From Aspidiotus rigidus (taxonomy: Eukaryota > Arthropoda > Insecta > Hemiptera > Diaspididae), in NCBI GenBank assembly GCA_035079385.1, contig JAVHKY010000013.1:8864001-8928000 (forward strand): a stretch of DNA of 64,000 bases. The letters are read 5' to 3'. The notes under the pieces were generated by a model that ran no database searches, was not told the DNA's origin, and saw nothing but the letters and a program-made list of their open reading frames with translations. A program made the position numbers and the translations under genes. Of this stretch, positions 22,147 through 32,628 are shown piece by piece. Position 1 is the first letter of the stretch; each line of letters begins with the position of its first letter.

Positions 22147-24149
22147 TGCGGCCTCCTTAACGACGTTAAACGAGGAACGCGCGGAACCTGTTCTCTGGGT
22201 TGAATTGGTTTTGGTATTGAGAATTCAAATCGAAATCTTGGAATATTCTAAGTTTTCCTGAGTCCCTTTAATCATGGTGTATGTAGCCTGAAAATAAGAA
22301 TTTTTCAACTCCTTTTCTTCTTGTCATGTATTATGGCTTGGAAGTTAGAATTTTCTTATAAGTCTTTCTCCTATCGTATATTATGGGCTCGGGATTCAAG
22401 TCTTCCTCCTATCATGTATAGCTCGAGAGTGAAAATTTTAACAAGAAACCTGTTCAGAAAAAACGTCCGCCGTCCGGTCAACTAGCAAAGTTCAGAGCTC
22501 GAGAATTTTCCATGTCCCCCTCCTATCATGTATAGCTCGGTGGTCGGTGTGTATAGCCTGAAAGACGGCCTTCAAACACCATAAGACTCAGATCGTCCTT
22601 CTAAGGTATTCTAAGTTCCCCTCGTCTCATATCATATATAGCTCGGATCGGTATATCTTATAGCCTGAAAGATAGCCCCTTCAAATAACTATTTTTAACC
22701 CCCTCCTATCATATATAGCTTGGAGGTTCGGGAGCCTTAGGTCGTTTCTGTGTAGCTTGAAGTTGGGAATTTTTCTATGTCCCTGTCCTATCATATCTTT
22801 CCAAAGTTTGAGTCTGTGACGTCACAATCTGATGACGTCATAGATCACTTTTTTTTTTCAAATCCTCCTGTTATATATAGCTCCAAAGTTCGAGCCAGCG
22901 ACGTCACAATTTGATGACGTCATAGATTCGATAAGTCAACTTTTTTCAGATCCCACGTGCCCCATGAAACAGATTCCTTGCCACTCCCCCTCTCCTATCA
23001 TACATATCTCGGTAGTCGGTGTATATGGCCTGAAAGGTAGCGCTTCGAGTAATTAGACATACAATACTTCATATACCAACTGACTTTTCCCCTTCGATGA
23101 GCCAGATATGCAACGTTTTAAACACCATAAGACTAATAACGTCCTTCTAAGGTATTTCGAGTCCTCCTCCCGTCAACAAGTTCCCTGCCTCTTCTCATTC
23201 AATTCCGTTAAAGAACCCGCAAGTTCATAAATAAAAAAATAAATTATGTCTAGTTTAAAGCTACTACTGTATAATAAGACAGGGAAACGCGAAGTCGGAC
23301 TCGCAGATTTTTCATAGTGGGCCACGAGCGGCCTCCCGATCGCGTCCTGCAACTTGGACTCGCAGGTTTCCAATAGTGGGCTGGGGTGCCAGTAAAGACA
23401 CAGAAATGTCAACAAAAAAAACTTAGTGGTTCAATTTTAGTTGATTTGCAGTCAAAATTGATCTGAATTTCTTCGACGAAAAGTCCACATCGATTTTAAG
23501 TTGATTTTTGGTAAATACGGTGAGTCAATTCGGGGTGCAGGGTGTCTACAAGAATTGAAAAGTAAAAATGAAGCACTTTTGCAGTACTTACCTTTTTTCT
23601 GGACTTTTTAGCTTGCCTACAACAATCAATTTTTCAACAGGGAACCTGTTCTGTGGTTTTTTTTGAGAAATTTACCGTTCGCCGTGCGACAAAAAATTTA
23701 GAAAAATTTCAACTCTCGAGCCTTACGTGATAGGTGAGGGACTTAAAATAATTTCGACCTCCGAGCTATATATTATAGGAGGGGGACTTACTCCCGAGCT
23801 ATATATGAGAGGAGAGGAGCTTAGAAAAATTTTAACTCTCCTGCTATTCTGGAATCGGGACCTGCAAGAATTGTGACTCTTGAGGACTTCCGAGGTCCTT
23901 TTTGATGATATGGGGGAGGACTCCGAAAAATTTTCACTCTCGAGCTATATATTTCGAAGTCGCTAAAATAGGTCAAGATCACTGATGACGTCCTATTTTA
24001 TAATGGGCTTACAGTAGGTCTAGGACACCTTTATACAGTACTAGTTTTATCCTAGGTCTAAGCGTTCTTAAATTCTCACTACCAATACCAATTTGAATCA
24101 CAGAACAGTTTCCCTGCAATCCTCGTTCAAGTTCGTTAAGGAAGCCGTC
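22147..24149. repeat. Minisatellite-bearing repeat, locus 1 (several overlapping copies)
   Basis: Contains both end types of the family described at 30.9-32.6 kb. GGC(C)TCCTTAACG ends with AAACGAGGAACG occur at 22,147 (forward), 23,178-23,222 (inverted, diverged) and 24,110-24,149 (inverted). AACAGGGAACCTGTT-type ends occur at 22,440 and 23,637. Between them are diverged ~43-bp monomers (CCTCCTATCATATATAGCTC and its complement). The part 23,637-24,149 reads as one ~510-bp element from one end type to the other. Copies are much more diverged than at locus 2. Confidence 0.75.
22812..22935 (+). repeat. Duplicated module with four TGACGTCA-type palindromes
   Basis: Two direct copies about 80 bases apart each carry GACGTCACAAT(C/T)TGATGACGTCATAGAT. 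Each copy holds two TGACGTCA or GACGTCA words, the consensus cAMP-response or ATF/CREB half-site pair. They are embedded in the minisatellite repeat (AAAGTT(T/C)GAG precedes each). Binding is not shown by sequence; the sites may be accidental features of the repeat. Confidence 0.6.
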
Positions 24150-24703
24150 ATTTTTATAACAATGATTTTTGAAGTAACCCCTTTAGCTAAATAAAATGAA
24201 GGACTCGGACGATTTTTTTTCAGAAAATTTCAGTCGGACTTTCAGCAACGATTTCTGAAATTCATGAATTGAAGAACTTTTTAGCACGTGCAGATACTCT
24301 GACTTGATTGGACGTCAGATTATTGTGGACCCAATATGGTTCATGGGATTTTAATCTCCGCTTGCAATACTTGGAAAAACTTTCAATTCGCTTAGCTGTC
24401 ATATTGAGAAACTTGAAATACACGACTGCCATCTAGAAACTCCGAGTGTTGAAGGATATGGATTTTGCCGAAAGATAAGTGTGAGGTTGTAGTATATGTG
24501 CTGCCATACACCGTATATCAGCGAGACAGCTCTAGGTATCCGAAAAAAATTCGAGTCGATGGGGAAGACTATTCCTAACAAACACCTACTTTAAAATGGT
24601 CACAATGTACATCATCTCTTGACTATCAAGCCATATTCATGCGGCTTCAAAAGGATAAGCTTGGAAACATACGAGTTGTAACGGCAAATAATTAAGGAAA
24701 GAA
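24150..24703. other. No gene recognised
   Basis: Unique-looking DNA between the minisatellite-bearing repeat and the AT-rich tandem block. It contains a chance minus-strand ORF (24,399-24,581) with no recognisable motif. Confidence 0.4.
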
Positions 24704-25985
24704 TAGCTTTATTTTCATTTTGTAATTTAATTTCGAATATGAAGGAGCCCTGGATTTTTAATCGACTGCCAGTTAAATAAAATTAATTTATTTTATAATT
24801 TTATACTAATTATTATAATTAATATTTTTTTAATTTTAATCTTAATAATTATATTTGTTTTAGGAAACAAATTTAATATTATATTAAAATTTTTTCTAGT
24901 CCAACTGGAATATTATATCATTCTATATACATTTTTCTAGCATTAGATTTGAAATTTGCTACATCACAGTAAATTATATAAACTTTTCTTTATTAATATA
25001 AGTGATAAATAAAATTTTGGGGATACCTTAAAATTAAATATAAAAATTCAATATTTTCATGAATAAAAGAACATATTCATTTATTAAATAATTTTATTAT
25101 TAAGAATATTAATTTTAAATTTCTTTATTTGTTCAAAAATTTGATTTTTAAATTATGAGTTTAGCTAATAGCTTTATTTTCATTTCTTAATTAATTTCTA
25201 ATATGAAGGAGCCATGGATTTTGAATCGACTGCTAGTTGATCAAAATTAATTTATTTCATAATTTTATATTGATATTTTGATTTTAATCTTAATGATTAA
25301 ATTTGTTTTAGGAAATGAATTTAATATTAAATTAAAATTTTATTCAAGTTCAATTGGAATATTATATCACTTTATATAAATTTTTTTAGCATTAGATTTG
25401 AAATTTGCTATATCATCAGTAAATTATATAATTTTTTTAAAATTGATATTAGAGATAAATAAAATTTTGGGGATATCCTAAAATTAAATATAAAAATCTA
25501 ATATTTTTATGATCAATACAACATATTCATTTATTAGGTCTAAATAATTTTATTATTATGAACATTAATTTTTAAATTTGGGATTCATTTTTAAATTTCT
25601 TTATTTATTTAAAAATTTAATTTTTAAATTATGAGTCCAATATTAGCTTTATTTTCATTTGATAACACCACAAAACAGAAAAAAAAATTAAAAAATGCAT
25701 GGACGAAATTAAACCATTCTAGAAGTATTTTCGACGCTGGTTATCGAAAAATGAACACATCAAGTTCCCGCAAATTGCAGCGACGCGCATTGTATGTTAC
25801 CGAGCTATCGAATTTCGCAAGTATGAGAACATACATTGTAGTCAGCGTCGAAGATACTTCAAGAATCGTATGATTTTGTTCATACAATTTTGAATTTTTT
25901 TTTTTTTTTTTTTGGGGGGGAGTAGTGTAATTAAGTAATTTCGAATATGAAGGAGCCGTTGATTTTTTGTTTCGACTGCTAGTTA
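24704..25985. repeat. AT-rich tandem block, three units of ~465-475 bp
   Basis: Each unit opens with TAGCTTTATTTTCATTT (24,704; 25,169; 25,644) and continues with TAATTT(C/A)TAATATGAAGGAGCC-like sequence and CGACTGC(C/T)AGTT. Units 1 and 2 then run through several hundred bases of very AT-rich DNA containing TTTTGGGGATA. Unit 3 is cut short after CTAGTTA and is split by a MITE. No ORF was recognised and a mitochondrial origin was not supported. Confidence 0.8.
25661..25930. mobile_element. MITE family B copy inside the third AT-rich unit
   Basis: The ends are ATAACACCACAAAACAG and, after a T19-G7 run, AGTAGTGTAATT. Inside, ACCATTCTAGAAGTATTTTC with GACGCTGG faces GTCAGCGTCGAAGATACTTC. The same inverted blocks are seen at 51,586-51,912. 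The insertion lies between TTTCATTT and TAAGTAATTTCGAATATG, which are contiguous in the other two AT-rich units, so those give the empty site. Short opposite-strand ORFs here are by-products. Confidence 0.78.
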
Positions 25986-28565
25986 TGTTGGGCTGATTTA
26001 CGGTCAACATTAGGCGGAACTGACTCTACTCAAAAAATGAACTTCGATTTCGAGTCGACCAAGTTAATCAGAGGGGGGTTACAAGGTAGTGATAATCTTG
26101 TATGAGATTGAACAACCACAATCCACCTTTTAGCGACAGTTCCTTCTTTTTGTCCCAGAATTACGGGCGGGGGGTTAGGTTTTACCCACTTTGAATAAAG
26201 TCGTCGTAGCGTTTGTAACATGAGAATTGAGCTAATTATTTTTTCATATCATCCTGAGATGCTATTGGTTTTCGTAGCGATCGGGTCATTCGTAAAGTGG
26301 GAAAAAAGATCATGAAAAAAAGGTAGATCGATTGATAAGGTCGCTAAAAACATCCGTTGAACGTCGAGCATTCACTGCGTCAAGAGAAAAACCATAAAAC
26401 AATCAAGCCACATGAAATTATGCAATGCTCACATCACCTTTGTAAGATAAGTAATCAATAATATTCTGATCTTTCGAGGTGTACTCGGAAAGGTTAGATG
26501 TCATGTCACAGCAAAACTTCCATGGAAAACGCTTTCTTTATGAATTTTGCGATTGAATGAGATTCTCTTCGTAAATAAAAATAGAACACACCGAGCGTTT
26601 TTTTGTCATTAGAATGCTTCACATCTTATCTACTGTACCTACGAGTATTGCAAGGACTGTTACTTTTTTTTTTTACATACTTATCTTAGCAAACATCTCA
26701 ATATGCACCAGAGGTTTTTGCCTCCTTTATACTTCTATACAGTTCAATGACGATCGCAATAATTTGAAAATTCAAATATTTTCAAATAGTGAATGACGAT
26801 CTTTTTCTATAAATGGATTATTACCAATTCGAGATACGCACATTGAAGGTTCGCGGGTCGAAGAGAATTTTACTGCATTTTGTACGCTCTATTTGGAAAA
26901 AAAAAAATAGTGAATCACTGTATTTGAAGTCGAGCATTGTTGAAACGCTTTACTTATTTGAATAATTTCTATTCGAGAGGAAACAGTGACGTAAATCAAT
27001 ATTTTGGCAGCATAAGGAATAATGATAATACGTGCTACTGAATGAATCTGTGTCTAAACGAGGAATCAAAATAACTAAGAACGCAAAAGTTTGGAAGGCT
27101 CATTTCTCCGAGTGAAGATTCAACCTTCCCCAGTTAGAATTTGACTGACGAAGCACAAGAAGGTGGATAGTAAGGTTATAAACTGAAAGACAGCGCATAT
27201 TGCGTTCATCCACCTCTAGTATAATATTTTATTTTCATCCTATTTCCTCGAACTATTCTGCAACATTGTACAAAGATTTTTTACAGCTTGTAGAGCTTGT
27301 TCACAAAGTGTAATTTAATATGATTTTGAACCGTCGAAATGATAAGGAGAAGTTAACGTACGAAGCAGATGATAGCACCAGAATAGAATGTTATAAAAAT
27401 TTACCACCTAGACACAAGGAGAGAAAGATAAATACTCGAATTTGCCCGTTGATGCATTCGTGCACATGATTAGGATTGAATTCGTAAGTGAGAAGCTGTT
27501 GCATCGAGAAAATATTCACCTCCGTTTCCTTGAATTACTGTTTTATACTTATACGTGTCTTAAATAAAAACATGATAAAATTATTGATACGGTTCAGGAG
27601 GAAGATAATACAAAGCTTTATAACTTTTACACGCGTTGCCGTAATGTGATCGAAATGCAACCATTTCAACTTTTTTTTTTGATTCGGGATTTCTATACAC
27701 GCTACAAGTAAGAATCGCGATTAAACAACTGAATAATTATTCGAGTTATACTGCATTTCCGAACTGCCTACTTCGATTCGCGTGTCAACTCTTATCTTCT
27801 TCGACCTTAGAGAAGCTTTTCGTCAAGTTTGGTTGCATTACATCTGTATAGCAAACTCCACGATATGGAACGGCGCAGTAATTTACCAAACCTCGTACTC
27901 AATCAAAAATGATGTTTTCCACGAGGAAAAGTTCTCAGCTTTTTATTATTCTCAATAGTTAGATTCTCCCATGTTGTTCGAACTCCTAAATTTTAGCAAC
28001 ATGCACTAAACTCCATCTTGTTACGGACTTAAAACAGGGTTTCTGACCCTCCTACCTCAGATTTTTGATTTCCACGCTCCTACTCCTGTCCTTAAAAAGC
28101 TTCCAAATGACGTCAAGGGATTTTGGAAGACTTCTTAGCGTCTAATTGATCAGCAATAATCCTAAATCCACATAACAAAATCATCTTTGGGGGAAAAAAA
28201 TCTTCGACTAAAACACAAAGGATGAAGATTATATTTCATCAAACATTTGAAGAAAAGGGCACTCGCGTGTTCTTTTCAAGGTAGGAATGGGTGATCAAGA
28301 CTTCGGTGACAAACCTCTAATAAAGTAGGCTAAGGTTTTTAGGTTTACTATTGTCAGGGAGCGAGGGCCTGAGAGGACTTTTCCCGTTGTGGGAACGCTG
28401 AAAAGGTTATCCCAAAATACCCGTAGTCATGAATATCCAGAGGCGGCGGGAGACAAAGAAGACGAACGTACCCGGCTGACGTGGACGCGAGGGATCTGAA
28501 ATGCCGGCTCAATTGAAGGTGGCAAAAAGCTAAAAAGCAATGAAAGGTTACGACTCTAGTCCACA
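25986..28565. other. No gene recognised
   Basis: Mostly unique-looking AT-rich DNA with no convincing ORF. 25,985-26,060 contains a few GTCGA-type words like the 19-kb array. CTACTGTACCTACGAGTA at 26,630 resembles the MULE-like inverted end near 15,405 but is too short to interpret. Confidence 0.4.
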
Positions 28566-29060
28566 TTGAATTATCAAACAATTTTCCCTATCTATAGCGC
28601 TGACGTCGAACTTTTACTGGTTTCCTGGTCTGGTCGACGTCCAAATACAAATGCATACATCCATTCGTCAAGAAGGAGCGGAGGGGGGGGGGAGCTAAGA
28701 AATGTTATAAAAAAAGTCAGAAAACACCTTGAAAGATGCACAGAAAAAATTGAAATACAACTCCACAAAAGCTAAATTAATGCGAAGGCGACATCCAATT
28801 AGGCCAGCGAGTCCCTCTTCTTACAATTGGTCATTGCGCAAATCTCTGCCTTTAACTTGGCTCTTGACGTGTCCTGCATGAGCCCCACACCCACCATTGT
28901 GTGGAGGTCTTCCTTTTCAGCAGACTGATAACGACTTCCAACTTTTGGGACTTCACATCACCTAACCTCCATCTAAACCTTTTATACGACTATCTTTCAG
29001 CTTTTAGAAACCCTGCACCCTCAAAAAATTCTGTAGATCTTGTCCCTTCCAATCTAGACA
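28566..29060 (+). pseudogene. Probable decayed LINE reverse transcriptase and C-terminal scrap
   Basis: The frame at 28,566-28,775 contains IYSADVELLLVSWSGRR, resembling the YADD-VxLLV core of non-LTR reverse transcriptases. It is followed about 40 residues later by ERCTEKIEIQLHKS, resembling the W-x-I-x-LN-x2-K motif. Downstream frames include TIGHCANLCL and HEPHTHHC, weakly like the IGHT and PPSCPHC elements of the I-type LINE tail. Stops and frame changes are frequent. It differs from the other LINE copies. The match rests on short motifs only. Confidence 0.4.
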
Positions 29061-29461
29061 TCATGATCTCCATCCATTAGACTAGGAGTCTATTAAACGA
29101 ATACGCAACTCATATCCTAGTCTAACGGAAGTCTCCGAAACTAGTCACAAAACTCTTTATGCTAATTCATTACTGATTCCATCATATGACATTTCAAATT
29201 AGCCTCAAATTCCTCGACAGAATTGATGACCACTCTCATCTTTCCACAATTTTTTAAATCTTTCTTCCTCAAGCCTCCGCATAAAATCAATTCTTGTAGA
29301 ACGGTGGAGGGGTCCCAGAGCTAAAATTATTTTTGCCTCTTTAAGAGATATCGAATTCCTCGATTTACTCCCAAATATCCCATGTTGAGCTGCAAAACTG
29401 CCCAATAAGAGAGGACCTCCACGAAGTTCAACAGATCTTTCCAACTCGGTGGGGGATTAGC
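29061..29461. other. No gene recognised (flank of the copia insertion)
   Basis: A minus-strand ORF of 79 codons (29,205-29,444) has a coding-like composition (LKEAKIILALGPLHRST) but no motif I recognise. The copia element inserted at its right edge. Confidence 0.35.
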
Positions 29462-29573
29462 TGTTGAGTTATCGTGCTTTATCAGTCTTTGTACGAGTAT
29501 GTGCTTTAATCAGGGTGTCTAAATAAACGTTACAGTAAGGTAGTCATTTTACACGCTTCCACCTTTCTTCTCA
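29462..29573 (+). repeat. Copia 5' LTR (112 bp)
   Basis: Starts TG and ends CA; identical to the 3' LTR. Contains AATAAACG, which could serve in polyadenylation. Unusually short for an LTR. Confidence 0.95.
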
Positions 29574-29585
29574 TGGCAGCAGAGC
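29574..29585 (+). promoter_or_regulatory. Primer-binding site, initiator-Met tRNA type
   Basis: TGGCAGCAGAGC directly follows the LTR. It matches the complement of the conserved 3' end of insect initiator methionine tRNA (TGGTAGCAGAGC) at 11 of 12 positions. Minus-strand DNA synthesis would start here. Confidence 0.75.
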
Positions 29586-29783
29586 TGGTTCCTGTCATTT
29601 CGTGCATGAAACCGAATCGTGGTTTTTTTTTCGCGGTAATGCTTGTTTGATATTCTCATCCTCGAATCGTTTTTTTTTTCGGCTGTAAAGTTTGTTTTTC
29701 CATATTGTTCTGGTCCTCGTACAATTTCTTTTGTTTGTTACGTCGTGTTAAATTTTTAATGAGTGAATGGTGAAGAAATTCCG

Positions 29784-30929
29784 ATGGCAGCAACCCTCAC
29801 CGATAAGTTGCTCTCACGTCAGTTCGACGGGAAAAATTTTCTATCATGGAAATTTTTGATGGAAATTCTCATGAAGCAAAGGAAATGTGACGAAGCAATT
29901 ACCGAACCTGACCTACGTAAAGTTGATCCTGAAGTGGAATCTAAAGCGAAAGCCTTGTTAGCAGCGAGCATCGATGAATCGCACATCTCAATTATACGAA
30001 CCAAGAAATCGGCCTATCTCATGTGGACAGCACTTTGTGAAAAGTACGCGAAGAAAAATGCTACGCAACGCGCAACTCTTCGGTTGAAAATAACCACAAT
30101 AAGAATGAAGGAAGAAGAGGATGCTGAAAAATTTATTTCAAACTACGATACAATGGTAGATGAGCTACGTGAAACTGATGAAAATTTCGCGGACGAAGAG
30201 GCGGCATTACATTTGGTGAGAGCTCTTCCCCACAGCTATGAAATGCTGAAAGTTGCAATACGAGCTGGAGAGGATTCCGAAGATTACGAAAAAATCAAAG
30301 GAAAAATAATTGATTTCTACCTCCAAAAGTTGATCCAACCAAATTCAACAGAGACGAAAGATTTGAAAAAGGAGGAAGAAACGAGCGATGCAACAGTGTT
30401 CCATGCAAATCGAAATCGTAGTCGAAGATCTCGTTCGCAAGGAAATCAAAATTTTTTCGAAAATCGTGGATCGAGTCAAAATTGGCGAACAAATGGAAGA
30501 GGTCGAAGTTTTTCGCGCGGAAATCGTTTCAATCATCGAGGAAATTTTAACGGTCAAGGATTCAGTTATGGTCGTGGTCAAAGATTCGATAATTTTGGTG
30601 GTCAAAGGTACCGTGGTTTTCGTAATCAACGTTTTGGCGGCTATCGAGGCCGATATCAAAGTAATTATAGCAATGGAAATTATGAAGAAGCTGAAAGTAT
30701 GATAGCTGTGCTCAAGGCAGAAGTTGGTCAAGCAGTCAGCAACAACGCGCAAGTTACAAATGGAAATTCGTTCGAATGTTTGGTTGACGGCGGATGCAGT
30801 CATCACATGACAGCTGATCGTTCCCTATTGGTCGAATATCGCAAGTATGCTGAATCAAAGCCTGTTGGTACAGCCGACGTAAATGCCTATCCGTTAGAAG
30901 CCGTTGGTGAAGGCTATATACACATTATT
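29784..30929 (+). CDS. gag: Copia Gag, with start of protease
   Basis: Open frame beginning at ATG 29,784 (the frame also extends 21 bases upstream without an ATG). The N-terminal ~200 residues look like a copia Gag of the UBN2 type (LLSRQFDGKNFLSWKFLME, then alpha-helical sequence with YLMWTALCEKYAKKNATQRA). Residues ~210-300 are rich in R, G, N and F (RGG/RGxF-like), taking the place of a nucleocapsid domain, and no CX2CX4HX4C knuckle is visible. The protease begins with LVDGGCSHHMTADRS, where the usual D-S/T-G active site reads D-G-G. The coding sequence is cut at 30,930 by the minisatellite repeat, giving a short foreign tail (NREPVLWGAI) before a stop at 30,960. Confidence 0.85.
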
Positions 30930-32628
30930 AACAGGGAACCTGTTTTATGGGGGGCTATTTGAGAAATCTGCCGTCCGCGTCCGCCGTGCGCCGTGCGCCG
31001 TCCGCCGTCCAGCGAAAAACTTAGAAAAATTTCGACCCTCGAGCCATATATGATAGGAGAGGGACTTAGAAAAATTTCGACTCTCAAGCTATATATGATA
31101 GGAGGGGGACTTAGAAAAAATTTCGACTCTCGAGCTATAGATGATGGGAGGGGAAATTAGAAAAATTTCGACTCTCGAGCTATAGATGATAGGAGGGGAA
31201 CTTAGAAAAAATAACGGCTTCCTTAACGAAGTTAAACGAGGAACGCAGGGAACCTGTTTTATGATTCGAATGAGATTTGGTATTGAAAATTCAAGGAAGC
31301 CTAGATTTGGAGAAAGGTAGTAAAAAGAAGGCCTAGACCAACTATTAGTGTAATATAATATCCTATCATATATAGCTCGAGAGTCGAAATTTTTCCAAGT
31401 CCCTCTCCTATCACATATGGCGCGAGAGTCGAATTTTTTCTAAGTCCCCCCTTCTATCATCTATAGCTCGAGAGTCGAAATTTTTTCTAAGTCCCTCTCC
31501 TATCACATATGGCGCGAGAGTCGAATTTTTTCCAAGTCCCCCCTTCTATCATATATAGCTCGAGGATCGAAATTTTTCCAAGTCCCCCTTCTATCATCTA
31601 TAGCTCGAGAGTCGAAATTTTTCTAAGTCCCCCTCCTATCACATATGGCTCGAGAGTCGAAATTTTTCTAAGTCCCCCTCCTATCATATATAGCTCGAGA
31701 GTCGAAATTTTTTCTAAGTCCCCCTCCTATCACATATGGCTCGAGAGTCGAAATTTTTCTAAGTCCCTCTCCTGTCATATAGCTCGAGAGTCGAAATTTT
31801 TCTAAGTCCCCCTTCTATCATATATAGCTCGAGAGTCGAAATTTTTTCTAAGTCCCCCTCCTATCACATATGGCTCGAGAGTCGAAATTTTTCTAAGTCC
31901 CTCTCCTATCATATATGGCTCGAGGATCGAAATTTTTCCAAGTCCCCCTTCTATCATCTATAGCTCGAGAGTCGAAATTTTTTCTAAGTCCCCCTCCTAT
32001 CACATATGGCTCGAGAGTCGAAATTTTTCTAAGTCCCCCTTCTATCATATATAGCTCGAGAGTCAAAATTTTTCTAAGTCCCTCTCCTATTATATATGGC
32101 TGGAGGGTCGCAATTTTTCTAAGTTTTTCGCTGGACGGCGCACGGCGGACGGCAGATTTCTCAAATAGCCCCCCATAAAACAGGTTCCCTGTTAAAATTT
32201 CGACTCTCGAGCTATATATGATAGGAGGGGGACTTGGAAAAATTTCGACTCTCGAGCTATATATGATAGAAGAGGGACTTAGAAAAATTTCGACTCTCGA
32301 GCCATATATGATAGAAGGGGGACTTAGAAAAATTTCGACTCTCGAGCTATATATGATAGAAGAGGGACTTGGAAAAATTTCGACTCGTGAGCCATATATG
32401 ATAGAAGGGGGACTTAGAAAAATTTCGACTCTCGAGCCATATATGATAGGAGAGGGACTTAGAAAAATTTCGACTCTCGAGCTATATATGATAGAAGGGG
32501 GACTTAGAAAAATTTCGACTCTCGAGCTATATATGATCTAGGCTTCCTTGAATTTTCAATACCAAATCTCATCCGAATCAGAAAACAGGTTCCCTGCGTT
32601 CCTCGTTTAACTTCGTTAAGGAAGCCGT
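30930..32628. repeat. Minisatellite-bearing repeat, locus 2: two copies nested in opposite orientation
   Basis: End type A (AACAGGGAACCTGTTTTATG followed by GGGGGCTATTTGAGAAATCTGCCG) is at 30,930 and, inverted, at 32,128-32,193. End type B (ACGGCTTCCTTAACGAAGTT followed by AAACGAGGAACGCAGGGAACCTG) is at 31,214 and, inverted, at 32,536-32,628. The order A, minus units, B, plus units, A inverted, minus units, B inverted is explained if a copy reading A-to-B was interrupted in its array by a second copy in reverse (31,214-32,193). The junctions at both sides are AAAAAT/AAAATTT of the broken monomer. No protein is encoded apart from chance frames through the monomers. Confidence 0.8.
31374..32110 (+). 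repeat. Minisatellite of ~18 units, ~43 bp each
   Basis: The unit reads approximately AGCTCGAGAGTCGAAATTTT followed by TCTAAGTCCCCCTCCTATCATATAT. Units often alternate between CATATATAGCTCGAG and CACATATGGCTCGAG, giving a dimeric higher-order period near 86 bp. Inverted arrays of about 4 units (31,020-31,210) and about 8 units (32,197-32,535) flank it. Long frames across the array repeat the same peptide and are not genes. Confidence 0.92.

Noticed and set aside
31360..32540. CRISPR-like array of ~43-bp units
   Set aside because: The units are contiguous, without unique spacers, in an animal genome. It is a minisatellite.
31509..32541. Long ORFs across the minisatellite (31,509-31,805; 31,915-32,178; 32,218-32,541)
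   Set aside because: They translate the monomer repeatedly in whichever strand lacks stops. No independent evidence of coding.
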